Below are positions 35,914 to 44,289 of a stretch of 64,000 nucleotides of DNA, piece by piece (the first letter of the stretch is position 1; each line of letters starts with the position of its first letter). Origin of the DNA: JAFKFH01 sp017307375 (GTDB lineage Bacteria > Pseudomonadota > Alphaproteobacteria > Ferrovibrionales > Ferrovibrionaceae). The DNA lies in NCBI GenBank assembly GCA_965229335.1, contig OZ245874.1, positions 4,588,001 through 4,652,000 on the forward strand, written 5' to 3'. The notes below the pieces were generated by a model. The model saw nothing but the letters and a program-made list of their open reading frames with translations. It was not told the DNA's origin and did no database searches. The position numbers and the translations under genes were made by a program.

Positions 35914-37601
35914 TGGATCATCAGCCTCTCCGCCGCCAGGCGCCGGTCGAGCTGCGCGACCGTATCGACGAAGGTGGCGCCGGTTACCGGCCTTGAGAAA
36001 TGGAAGCCCTGGAACAGGCGGCAACCCTGGGCCTGCAGCTGGCCGACCTCGGCCGCATGCTCCGCCCCCTCGGCCAGGACGGAAATCCCAAGGCCGCGCG
36101 TCAGCTCGATCAATGCGCCGCAGATCGCCTGGTTCGACGGGTCGCGATGGACGTCGGCGACGAACTGCCGATCGATCTTCAGGCGATCGAACGGCAGGTC
36201 CTTGAGATAGCTGAGGCTGGAATAGCCGGTACCGAAATCGTCGATGGCAACGGCGATGCCGAGCCGGCGCAGTTCGCCGAACACGTCGCGGGTACGCCCG
36301 GCATCGGCCATCGCCGCCGTCTCGGTCAGCTCGATCTCGATGCGGCCGGGCGCGATCCCGTTCTCGGCGATCGCCCGGGCCAGCCGGTCGATCAGTGCCG
36401 GATCGGCGAACTGGCGACCGGACAGGTTGACTGCAAGACTAAGCCCGTCAAGCCCACGGTCGGACCAGTGGCGCAACTGACGGCAGGCTGCGTTGAACAC
36501 CCACAGCCCGATCGGTTCGATCAGACCGCAAGCTTCGGCAACCGGAATGAAGGCCGCTGGCGGGACCAGGCCACGCTCGGGATGTTGCCAGCGCACCAGT
36601 GCCTCGGCACCGACGGTACGGCCGGCGACAAGATCGACGACCGGCTGGAAATGCAGCGTGAATTCATCGTCCTGCAACGCGCGCCGCAGGTCCTGCTCGG
36701 TGGAAAAGCGCTCACGCGCCACCTCGCGTGCCGTCGGCGAGAAGAACATTGTCGGCTGATTGCCGGCCGCGTCGACGGTGGTCAGTGCCGAGAGCGCATT
36801 GTCCAGCAAGGCGGTGGCGTCATCGGCATCGTCCGGATAGATCGCCACGCCGAAGGTCAATTCAGGCTTGATATCGAGCGCGCCGACCGCGATGTCGGCC
36901 TGCAACGAGGCATGGGTCGCCACGATGCGGCGGGCGATCGCATGCACGTCGCCCGGCTGATCGATGACGAAGCCAAGAGTGCCGCCGCCCAGTCGGGAAA
37001 CCAGCGCATCGACCGGCAAGGCTGCCGTGGCCCGGCGCGCCACGCCGCGCAGTACCGCTTCGGCGGTGCCGAGGTCGAAAGTGGCGATCAGCCGGTCGAA
37101 GTTGCCGATGCGCAGCTTGCACAGTGCGAAGCGCTGGTCCGCGAGAATGCGATCGCCGATCCCCTTGATCAAGCCTCGCCGGTTGTAGAGGCCCGTGACC
37201 GGATCGTGATTGGCCATGGTCTCGATCGCCAGATCGAGTTCGCCCAGGGTCTGCTCGGCATCCTCCATCAGCATGCCGGCTTCGTCGCGATAGCCGACGG
37301 GCAGGCCGGGCAGGCGGCGCTCGAGGCGATAGCGCCGCAGGCCGGCTGCCGTCATCAGCACCGGCTGCAGCAGCAGGTTCAGGACCAGGAGGGTGACGCC
37401 TGTTCCGATCAGCGTCGCGGCCAGCGCCGCGGCAACGACCTCGACGGCGTCACGCCAGTCGGTGGCCGCGATGAAGGCGTAGTACGAGATCACACCCAGC
37501 AGCGGGACGTGAACGCCCAGAAACGCCATGACCATGATCTTGCCGCGATAGCTGAGCCAGCCGGCCCGCGACATCAGGTCATAGAACCACAACCTACCCA
37601 C
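35910..37601 (-). CDS. Membrane cyclic-di-GMP phosphodiesterase with degenerate GGDEF domain
   Basis: A 563-residue signalling protein. GTG at 37601 is preferred since GAGG lies 6 nt ahead; ATG at 37574 is the alternative. Two N-terminal membrane helices (about 20-45 and 55-80) are followed by a HAMP-like linker, a GGDEF-family domain (about 150-290) whose active-site motif reads SRLGGGTLGF in place of GGDEF, and an EAL domain (about 310-555) that keeps GAEALVRW, NLSGRQF, ELTETAAM, DDFGTGYSSLSYL and LKIDRQFV. The EAL part looks active while the GGDEF part should be catalytically dead and may bind GTP. Confidence 0.93.
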   Translation of the reverse strand: MGRLWFYDLMSRAGWLSYRGKIMVMAFLGVHVPLLGVISYYAFIAATDWRDAVEVVAAALAATLIGTGVTLLVLNLLLQPVLMTAAGLRRYRLERRLPGLPVGYRDEAGMLMEDAEQTLGELDLAIETMANHDPVTGLYNRRGLIKGIGDRILADQRFALCKLRIGNFDRLIATFDLGTAEAVLRGVARRATAALPVDALVSRLGGGTLGFVIDQPGDVHAIARRIVATHASLQADIAVGALDIKPELTFGVAIYPDDADDATALLDNALSALTTVDAAGNQPTMFFSPTAREVARERFSTEQDLRRALQDDEFTLHFQPVVDLVAGRTVGAEALVRWQHPERGLVPPAAFIPVAEACGLIEPIGLWVFNAACRQLRHWSDRGLDGLSLAVNLSGRQFADPALIDRLARAIAENGIAPGRIEIELTETAAMADAGRTRDVFGELRRLGIAVAIDDFGTGYSSLSYLKDLPFDRLKIDRQFVADVHRDPSNQAICGALIELTRGLGISVLAEGAEHAAEVGQLQAQGCRLFQGFHFSRPVTGATFVDTVAQLDRRLAAERLMIH

Positions 37602-37705
37602 CCCTGGCCTCACCCTTCTCCGACAGCCCTGTGCCGGGGGCGACCATATCGGATGGATGGCCGGCCGATTATGTGGAATTGTAAGCAATTGCCACGGATC
37701 TTGGC

Positions 37706-40700
37706 CTATCGGGCAAAGCCGAAGACATCCTGGTGATAGCGGCCGGCCGCGCGCAGCCCGTCGAGCCAGCGGGAAGACGCGTCGCGATCGGCACCGGTCC
37801 GGTCGCCATGCATCCGCATCAGCGTTTCGCGCACCGCCGGCGCCATCCAGCGGCCGTCGCCGCAGACGAAGACTTCCGCGCCTTCGCCCAGCGCCTGCCA
37901 GACCGCTTCGCGGGCAGCCCACAACGCATCCTGGACGAAGCGATGGGCGTGGCCGGCAACCGCCGAGAAGGCGAGATGCAGGTCGACCAGCCCGTCGGCC
38001 GCCCAACGCTCGATCTCTGCGCGGTACAGCCAGTCATGCTCGGGATGGCGACAGCCAAAGAACAGCATCGCCGGCGCGACGGCGGTTCCGGCACGCCGCT
38101 GCGCCGCGCGTTCGGCCAGAAAGCCGCGATATGGGGCAAGGCCGGTACCCGGCCCGATCAGGATCATCTTCCTGAGTGGATCGGCTGGCGGCGCGAATGG
38201 CGGATTCGGTTTGCGGACCGTGGCGGACACGATATCGCCGGCAACCAGATCGCGGATGTAGGTCGAGGCGAAGCCCTGATAGCGACCCAGCCCCGACCAG
38301 GCTGGCGCATCGATCGTGCCGACCAGCAGATGCACCTCGTCCGGCGTCGCCAGAGGCGACGATGCGATCGAATAGAGCCGCGGCTGGACCGGCGGACAGA
38401 GTTCGACGAAGACCGGCAGCGGCAGTTCGACGGCGGGAAAGCGCAGCAGCAGGTCGAAAAGGGCGACATGCGTCTCGGTCACAGCGGCATGGAACGCCGA
38501 CTCGTCGGTCACGAGCGCCTCGATCTGTCCGCGGGTGTGCGGGCAGCGGACATGGTCGAGCAGGCGCCGTGCAGCGCGCCGCGTCGCCGGTTCGCGCAAT
38601 TCGACAAAGTCGGTCAGCAGCCGCCGCACCGTGACCGGATGGCCAAGCGGCAGATGGCCGAACCGGCCGGCATCCCCCTGCGGCCGGACCAGCGCTTCCG
38701 CATCGACACCGAGACGGGCGATGACGGCGTCGACGAGGTCGGGCCGGTTGCGCGCATAGACCGCCAGATGATCGCCGACCGCATAGGTCTCGCCCGGCGG
38801 CAGGACGAGGCGGAGATGACGCGTCGGACCGCGCGGCGCCTCGCGGGCGAAATCCCACAGGCCGTCGGCCGGCCGAACCAGTTCGTCGTTGGCCAGGACG
38901 GTGAACCGCGCCAGCGGGAGGGCTTCTGCCCGCAGGTCCTGCGTCGCCACCGCGGCCAGTTGCAGCGGCGCCGTCGGCTGCGCCTCGGCGCCGAGGACGG
39001 TCCACAGCGTTTCGATCCAGTCCTCGACCGCGCCGTCGAAATCACCGTCGCCGTCGGCAGCCCCGCGCGGCAGCAGGGCAATTGCGCCGGTCGCGGCCAG
39101 CGCCGCCTCGACCGCCAGCGGGAAGGCCTGGTAGTTCGGCCATTGGCTGTTGCCGATCCCCAGCACCCCGTAACGCAATCCCGGCCTAGACGGCAGGCCG
39201 GCGGCAAGCGTGGCGGCAAACCGCTGCGCATTGTCGGGCGGCAGGCCGTTATAGGTCGCGGTCACCACGACCAGCAGACCATCGGCAGGCAGCGCGTCGG
39301 CCAGATCGTCCAGCGCCACCGCGCGCGCGTCGAAGCCGGCCCCGACGGCCCGGGCAGCCAGCGCCGCGGCGATCTCGCGGGCGGTGCCGAGGCTGGTGCC
39401 ATGGGCGACGACCAGCGACTGTCCGGCACCGGCCGGCGCGGCGGTGACGGCCGCCGCCGCCGGGGCCTGGGATATCCCCCGGCCGCGTTCGTGCGCCCGC
39501 CGCCGCCGCACCCGCAGGCGGAACGCATCGGGCTTGAGCGTCAGCGTCTCCTTGACGTCGAGGCGATAATCGTGCGGGTCGCTGAGATCGAAATGCTGCA
39601 GCAATACGGCCAGGGCCAGCTTGGCCTCGGTCAGCGCGAACTGGCGCCCGATGCAGGCACGGACGCCATTGCCGAACGGCTTGTAGGCATGCGGATGGCG
39701 CACGGCCTCGGCTTCCGGCAGGAAGCGGTCGATGTCGAAGGTCTCCGGATCGGGCCAGGCCGCCGGATCGCGATGCAACGCCACCATCAGCACGTTGACC
39801 GGGCGGTCCTTGGGGATGCGCCAGCAGCCGCCGACGATGGCATCCTCGTAGGGCGCGACCGAATAGGCCGGCGCCGTCGGCCACAGCCGCAGCGCCTCCT
39901 TCAGCACGCGATCGATGACATCGAACTCGGCGATGTCGGCATATTCGGCCACCCGGTCGCCCGGCAGCACGCGATCGACCTCGGCATAGGCCTGGGCCAG
40001 CACCTGCGGATGGCGCTGCAGCAGATAGAGGGCGAAGGTCAGGAGGCCCGAGGTGGTCTCGTGGCCCGCGACCAGGAAAGTCAGGATCTGGTAGCGGATG
40101 TTGACGTCGTCGAGCGTCTCGCCGGTCACCGGATCGACCGCGTCCAGCATCAGGGCCAGCAGGTCGGAACCGCCACCCGGATTGCGCCGACGGTCGGCGA
40201 TGATGCGGTCGACCAGCGTATTCATTTCAGCGATATCGGCGGCGAACTGACGATCCCGCCGGCCGTTGAAGTGCCGCTGAATCGGCAGTCGCGTCAGCTT
40301 GTCCATCGCCTCGCCCAGCGCGCGGACCATCGCCGCGAGAAACGGATCGAGCCGTTCGTCGGCGAAGCTGTCGAAGCGATAGCCGAACCCGGCGATCGCG
40401 ATCGAATCGAGGGTCAGCCGCGTCATGTCGTCGGCGACCTGCACATCGCCCCCCTCTGCCGCCGACCACTTGGCGACAAGCTGGTCGACCACCTCGCGCA
40501 TCAGGCCGAAATAGCCCTTCATCGCCCGCTGGCCGAATGCCGGCAGCAGGATGCGATGAGCCTTGCCCCAGTTCGGCTCGTCCTGGAAGGCGGTGAACAG
40601 CCCGTCGCCCACGGCAGGCCGCAGCGAGCGCAACGCCGGCCCCGGCATCTTTCGGAAACGCTTCTCGTCGTTCAGTTCGGCGACGATGTCGGGAGTGGTC

Positions 40701-40864
40701 GCGAAATAGGCCTCGCGGCCGGCGAAATCGATGGCGAACAGCCCGGGAAGGTTCCGCGCCGTCTCGACCAGATAGCGCACCAACCGCCCCTTGGGGATGC
40801 GATGGAGGTGGCCGATCAGCGGCAGGCGCGGCGGGCTGGGTATCGGCTGGATCACGCTTGCCAT
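37706..40864 (-). CDS. Self-sufficient cytochrome P450 / NADPH-P450 reductase fusion, CYP102 type
   Basis: A 1052-residue single-chain monooxygenase like P450 BM3. The heme domain (about 1-460) has AGHETTS in the I helix, KEALRLWPTAP (ExxR), and the heme-cysteine motif FGNGVRACIGRQFAL. The FMN-binding flavodoxin domain (about 485-640) shows VVAHGTSLGTAREIAAALA. The FAD/NADPH ferredoxin-reductase-like domain (about 675-1052) shows RLYSIASSP, GPGTGLAPYRGFL and CGDGRWMAPAV. Known relatives hydroxylate medium/long-chain fatty acids. ATG at 40864 is likely; GTG at 40873 has better Shine-Dalgarno spacing. Controlled by the divergent TetR protein. Confidence 0.96.
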   Translation of the reverse strand: MASVIQPIPSPPRLPLIGHLHRIPKGRLVRYLVETARNLPGLFAIDFAGREAYFATTPDIVAELNDEKRFRKMPGPALRSLRPAVGDGLFTAFQDEPNWGKAHRILLPAFGQRAMKGYFGLMREVVDQLVAKWSAAEGGDVQVADDMTRLTLDSIAIAGFGYRFDSFADERLDPFLAAMVRALGEAMDKLTRLPIQRHFNGRRDRQFAADIAEMNTLVDRIIADRRRNPGGGSDLLALMLDAVDPVTGETLDDVNIRYQILTFLVAGHETTSGLLTFALYLLQRHPQVLAQAYAEVDRVLPGDRVAEYADIAEFDVIDRVLKEALRLWPTAPAYSVAPYEDAIVGGCWRIPKDRPVNVLMVALHRDPAAWPDPETFDIDRFLPEAEAVRHPHAYKPFGNGVRACIGRQFALTEAKLALAVLLQHFDLSDPHDYRLDVKETLTLKPDAFRLRVRRRRAHERGRGISQAPAAAAVTAAPAGAGQSLVVAHGTSLGTAREIAAALAARAVGAGFDARAVALDDLADALPADGLLVVVTATYNGLPPDNAQRFAATLAAGLPSRPGLRYGVLGIGNSQWPNYQAFPLAVEAALAATGAIALLPRGAADGDGDFDGAVEDWIETLWTVLGAEAQPTAPLQLAAVATQDLRAEALPLARFTVLANDELVRPADGLWDFAREAPRGPTRHLRLVLPPGETYAVGDHLAVYARNRPDLVDAVIARLGVDAEALVRPQGDAGRFGHLPLGHPVTVRRLLTDFVELREPATRRAARRLLDHVRCPHTRGQIEALVTDESAFHAAVTETHVALFDLLLRFPAVELPLPVFVELCPPVQPRLYSIASSPLATPDEVHLLVGTIDAPAWSGLGRYQGFASTYIRDLVAGDIVSATVRKPNPPFAPPADPLRKMILIGPGTGLAPYRGFLAERAAQRRAGTAVAPAMLFFGCRHPEHDWLYRAEIERWAADGLVDLHLAFSAVAGHAHRFVQDALWAAREAVWQALGEGAEVFVCGDGRWMAPAVRETLMRMHGDRTGADRDASSRWLDGLRAAGRYHQDVFGFAR

Positions 40865-40886
40865 CGACGGCACCGGCCCCTTTGTT

Positions 40887-40897
40887 CTACAGTGTAG
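40887..40897. promoter_or_regulatory. TetR operator half of a tandem pair, copy 1
   Basis: CTACAGTGTAG: CTACA/TGTAG arms around one central base. It is in the 66-bp gap between the P450 start and the TetR start and has a sister site at 40912. The extended sequences share TTCTAC-N2-TGTAGG. Confidence 0.6.
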
Positions 40898-40911
40898 GGC
40901 AAACGGTATTT

Positions 40912-40922
40912 CTACGCTGTAG
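40912..40922. promoter_or_regulatory. TetR operator, copy 2
   Basis: CTACGCTGTAG: CTAC/GTAG arms. Its centre is 25 bp from the centre of copy 1, so the two sites lie about 2.4 helix turns apart. It ends 8 bp before the TetR start codon, so binding would also shut off tetR itself. Confidence 0.6.
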
Positions 40923-40930
40923 GAAAGTCA

Positions 40931-41539
40931 ATGGCAGCGCGCAAACCAAGGCCCAGGCTGAGCCGAGAGCGCATCGTGGCCGCAGCGCTGGCCCGCCTCG
41001 AGACCGAGGGCGCCGAGGCGCTGAGCATGCGCAAGCTCGCGGCCGAACTGGGCGTCGATCCGATGTCGATCTATTACCACCTGCCCGACAAGCAGGCGCT
41101 GCTGCTGGCGGTGTTCGACCTGGTACTGGCCGAACTGCCGCTGCCCGACCCCGCCCTGCCCTGGCGCGATGCGCTGCGCGCCGTCGGGCGCCAGTTCCAC
41201 CGCCTGGCCATCGCCCATCCCCGGGTATTCCCGCTGCTGATCGCCAGCCCCTACGGAACGCCCCGCGAGGCGCAGGTCCATCAGGCGCTGCGCGACCTGC
41301 TGCTGCGCGCCGGCTTCCGCGCCGAAGATTGCGCGCGGGTGACCCAGGCGATCTATACCTACGCCGTCGGCGTCGCCCGCACGGCGGCGCACGGGCTGCG
41401 GTTGAAGCCGTTCTATGAACCCGGCGCCCCGCCGCCGCCGCCGGGACCGCCGATGACCGCGGACGAAGTCGATTTCTCGATCGAACTGATGATCGCCGGC
41501 ATCGGCGCGGTGCTGGAACGTACTCAGGGCAAGGGCTGA
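40931..41539 (+). CDS. TetR/AcrR-family transcriptional regulator
   Basis: A 202-residue repressor. The N-terminal HTH is LSRERIVAAALARLETEGAEALSMRKLAAELGVDPMSIYYHLPDKQALLLAV (about residues 10-62), with the YYHLPDK segment typical of TetR proteins. The ligand-binding part is of the TetR C-terminal type. It is divergent from the P450-reductase fusion, and two CTAC-type palindromes fill the gap, so it probably represses the P450 gene and itself, with a fatty acid or similar substrate as inducer. Ends with a 16-bp tail overlap on the AlgJ-like gene. Confidence 0.92.
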   Translation: MAARKPRPRLSRERIVAAALARLETEGAEALSMRKLAAELGVDPMSIYYHLPDKQALLLAVFDLVLAELPLPDPALPWRDALRAVGRQFHRLAIAHPRVFPLLIASPYGTPREAQVHQALRDLLLRAGFRAEDCARVTQAIYTYAVGVARTAAHGLRLKPFYEPGAPPPPPGPPMTADEVDFSIELMIAGIGAVLERTQGKG

Positions 41540-42651
41540 GGGGCTGGATACAGGCCGCGAAAATAGCGCTCGGCCCGCTCCTCGATCACGACGTCGGGCT
41601 TCAACCGCTCGATCAATGCCTTGTACAGCGGCAGCGGCACTTTCGCCCAGACGTAGACGACCTCCGAAAAGCTGGTCGACAGATAGGGCATCAGCCCGAT
41701 CATGAAGGAATCGTGCAGCACCAGCGCACGCCCGGACCCGGCCGCGCAGGTCGAACGCTGGGTCCGGTGCTCGAAGAACGGCTCGAACGCGCCCAGCGGA
41801 AAAGCCTGGGTCGTCCCGCCGCAGGCTTGGCCGAGATCGCGCGGCAACGGCCCCTGCTCGCTGATCGACACGGCCATCATCCGGGCGAGATCGCCGGCTT
41901 CGAACGTCCCTTGCGGAAAATCGGCATAGCCGTAGTCGGTCCGCGGAGGCAGCGCGCGCCCGAGTTCGGCGAGTCGGGCGGCGATGGCGCGATAGCCGAG
42001 CCAGGCGCCGTAGGCGTTCCAGTGGGAATCGGTGCGGTAATAAAGCTGGCCGGTCGGCTTGGCCGCCCGCAATATCGGTTCGAGATCGAGATAGGCCGGC
42101 CCGGCACCGAGCTGGGCGGCCGGCCCCAGCATCTGCAGCCGCGACAACGGCGCGGTGACGGTCAGGTCATCCGGCATGAATTCCGGATAGATCGTATGCT
42201 TGTCGGGGACCGCGACGAACAGGTAGGTCGTACCCGCCGCCACAGCGATCGCCTTGCGCTGTTCAAGCTCGCCGGCCCAGGCCAGCGCATCCTGGCCCGA
42301 CAACGGCTCGGTCCGCTGATAGCTGACCCGGGAGAACTCGTCGGCCAGGAACAGCCAGCCGTCGGCGCCGCGCACGACCTGCGACCGGTCCCGCGTCAAT
42401 CCATAGGTCAGCCGCGCCTGCAGGCGGATCAGCGGTTCGCGCAAACCGAAGCGATCGGCGATCCAGGCATCGGCCTGGCGCGGCCAGGCCGCGAGGGCCG
42501 CGACACTGCCCGGCCAGCCGGGGGCCGGCGCCAGCACCCGGTTTTCGGTCGCGGCGATATCGCCACGGCCAAACAGGCCGGCGAAGCCGAGCGCCAAGGC
42601 CAGCACGAACAGGCCCGACAGGAGCAGCGCGTAGGATCGCCGACCCGGCAT
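41524..42651 (-). CDS. AlgX/AlgJ-like SGNH O-acetyltransferase
   Basis: Partner of the MBOAT protein in exporting an acyl group, usually acetyl, to a polysaccharide. The 375-residue protein starts at ATG 42651, 4 nt after the MBOAT stop codon. An N-terminal membrane anchor (RRSYALLLSGLFVLALALGFAGLFG) leads to a periplasmic SGNH-like fold with the Asp-x-His pair in YYRTDSHWNAYG and the nucleophile region LVLHDSFMIG. The motif GWLFLADE also matches AlgJ/AlgX. No polysaccharide polymerase lies nearby, so the acceptor is unknown. Confidence 0.9.
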   Translation of the reverse strand: MPGRRSYALLLSGLFVLALALGFAGLFGRGDIAATENRVLAPAPGWPGSVAALAAWPRQADAWIADRFGLREPLIRLQARLTYGLTRDRSQVVRGADGWLFLADEFSRVSYQRTEPLSGQDALAWAGELEQRKAIAVAAGTTYLFVAVPDKHTIYPEFMPDDLTVTAPLSRLQMLGPAAQLGAGPAYLDLEPILRAAKPTGQLYYRTDSHWNAYGAWLGYRAIAARLAELGRALPPRTDYGYADFPQGTFEAGDLARMMAVSISEQGPLPRDLGQACGGTTQAFPLGAFEPFFEHRTQRSTCAAGSGRALVLHDSFMIGLMPYLSTSFSEVVYVWAKVPLPLYKALIERLKPDVVIEERAERYFRGLYPAPQPLP

Positions 42652-42655
42652 CGCG

Positions 42656-44101
42656 TCAGAACCTGAAATAGATGAAGGGATTGTAGGTGCCGGCTGCGAT
42701 GAAGGCGGTAGCCAGGACGAACAGCGCGCCAATCGCGACCAGCCGGACCAGCCGGATCACCGCCCCTTCGTCCGTCTCGACCACCGCAGCCAGCGCATTG
42801 CCGCGCCCGGAATATTGCGCCCGCCGCATCCGCCAGTCCGAGGCGAGGCGGGACAGGACCGGCGTGGCGCCGATCGCCGCGGCCGCCAGCGCGATCCAGG
42901 TCAGGCCATCGGTGATGTAGGAGACGCCGATCCAGTGCCAGCCCAGCGCACCGCCCAGGCTCGAGAGATAGCCGAGCGCCGCAGGCAGGCCCTCGGCCCG
43001 GAAGAACACCCAGCCCAGCATCACGACGGACATGACATAGAGATGCCGCAGCGGCCGCGGCAGCCGCATCAGGATGCGGCCGAACCCGGCGCGTTCGACG
43101 ACCAGGAACCCGCCATGGATCACCCCCCAGATGACGAAGTTGACGCTGGCGCCGTGCCATAGCCCGCACAGCAGGAAGACGATGCCGAGATTGGCGTAGA
43201 CCCGGCCCGGCGCGACGCGGCTGCCGCCGAGCGGAATGTAGAGATAGTCGCGAAACCAGTTGGACAGCGAGATATGCCAGCGCCGCCAGAAATCCTGGAC
43301 GCTCTGCGCCGCATAGGGATAGTTGAAGTTCTCCAGGAAGCGGAAACCGACCATCCGGCCCAGGCCGATCGCCATGTCGGAATAGCCGGAGAAGTCGAAA
43401 TAGATCTGGCCGGTATAGCAGATCAGGCCGACCCAGGCCGGCGCGCCGGGCAGGCCGCCGGGCGGTACCGCGAAGGCCTGGTCGGCAACGAGACCGAGCG
43501 GGTTGGCGATCAGCACCTTCTTGGCCAACCCCAGCACGAACCGCTCGACGCCGCTGGCAAAGAGTTCGGCGTCGACCTTGCGCCGGTCGAGCTGGTCGGC
43601 GACGTCATGGTAGCGAATGATCGGCCCAGCGATCAGCTGCGGGAAAAAGGCGATGTAGAGGGCGAAGCGGCCCAACCCCAGCTGCGGCGGGTTGATGCCG
43701 CGATAGACGTCGATCAGGTAGGACAGTGCATGGAAGGTGAAGAATGAGATCCCGAGCGGCAGCCGCACGCCCGGCAGCGGCCACGGACCCGCGCCGAGTT
43801 CGTTGGCGATGCCGACCAGGAAATCGAGATACTTGAAGAAGGCCAGCACGGCGAGATTGCCGATCACACCGACCGTCAGCGCCAGGCGGCGATGCCCGGT
43901 CCGCCCCAGCCACAGGCCGATCGCCCAATTGCCCAGGATCGAGACCAGCAGCACCCAGCCGTTCAATGCCTCGCCCCACCCGTAGAAGACGAGGCTGGCG
44001 AGGAGCAGCAGGTGGTTGCGCCAAGCCTGCGGCACCATGAGGTGCAGCGCCAGGACCGCGGGCAGAAAGGCGAAGAGGAAGACAGGTGACGGAAAGACCA
44101 T
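42656..44101 (-). CDS. MBOAT-family O-acyltransferase (AlgI-like)
   Basis: An inner-membrane acyltransferase of 481 residues with about 11 helices. The start MVFPSPVFLFAFLP is the canonical AlgI-type N-terminus. DFWRRWHISLSNWFRDYLYIPLGG and the catalytic histidine in CGLWHGASVNFVIWG (about residue 322) are the MBOAT signature. It would pass acetyl from the cytosol to the AlgJ-like partner for O-acetylation of an exopolysaccharide or cell-wall polymer. The start codon is flush against an 11-bp hairpin, and no ribosome-binding site is visible. Confidence 0.94.
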   Translation of the reverse strand: MVFPSPVFLFAFLPAVLALHLMVPQAWRNHLLLLASLVFYGWGEALNGWVLLVSILGNWAIGLWLGRTGHRRLALTVGVIGNLAVLAFFKYLDFLVGIANELGAGPWPLPGVRLPLGISFFTFHALSYLIDVYRGINPPQLGLGRFALYIAFFPQLIAGPIIRYHDVADQLDRRKVDAELFASGVERFVLGLAKKVLIANPLGLVADQAFAVPPGGLPGAPAWVGLICYTGQIYFDFSGYSDMAIGLGRMVGFRFLENFNYPYAAQSVQDFWRRWHISLSNWFRDYLYIPLGGSRVAPGRVYANLGIVFLLCGLWHGASVNFVIWGVIHGGFLVVERAGFGRILMRLPRPLRHLYVMSVVMLGWVFFRAEGLPAALGYLSSLGGALGWHWIGVSYITDGLTWIALAAAAIGATPVLSRLASDWRMRRAQYSGRGNALAAVVETDEGAVIRLVRLVAIGALFVLATAFIAAGTYNPFIYFRF

Positions 44102-44131
44102 GGGCGGCAGGCACGCTAGAGCCTGCCGCCC
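44102..44131 (-). promoter_or_regulatory. Perfect 11-bp hairpin directly before the MBOAT start codon
   Basis: GGGCGGCAGGC (44102-44112) pairs with GCCTGCCGCCC (44121-44131) around an 8-base loop. On the minus strand it ends at the base before the ATG and would occupy the position of any Shine-Dalgarno sequence, suggesting structure-controlled initiation or a leaderless message. It is also a transcription-termination candidate only if read from the other strand, where no gene precedes it. Confidence 0.55.
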
Positions 44132-44289
44132 GGTCAGGCGAGCGCTATTTCAGCCCGCGGTCGCCGGGGCCAGGCGTTTCGCTGGCTGGCCTGCATGATC
44201 CCGTCCTCATGGCCGGGATCGCCGATCAAGCCTAGCCGCCCGCCCGGCTTGCCGCCATGATGGTCGAAACGCTCAGGGGAATTTCAACG

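Noticed and set aside
37733..40897. 1054-residue plus-strand open frame opposite the P450 fusion
   Set aside because: Antisense shadow of the P450-reductase gene, which has intact heme-Cys and flavin motifs; the shadow has only compositional bias.
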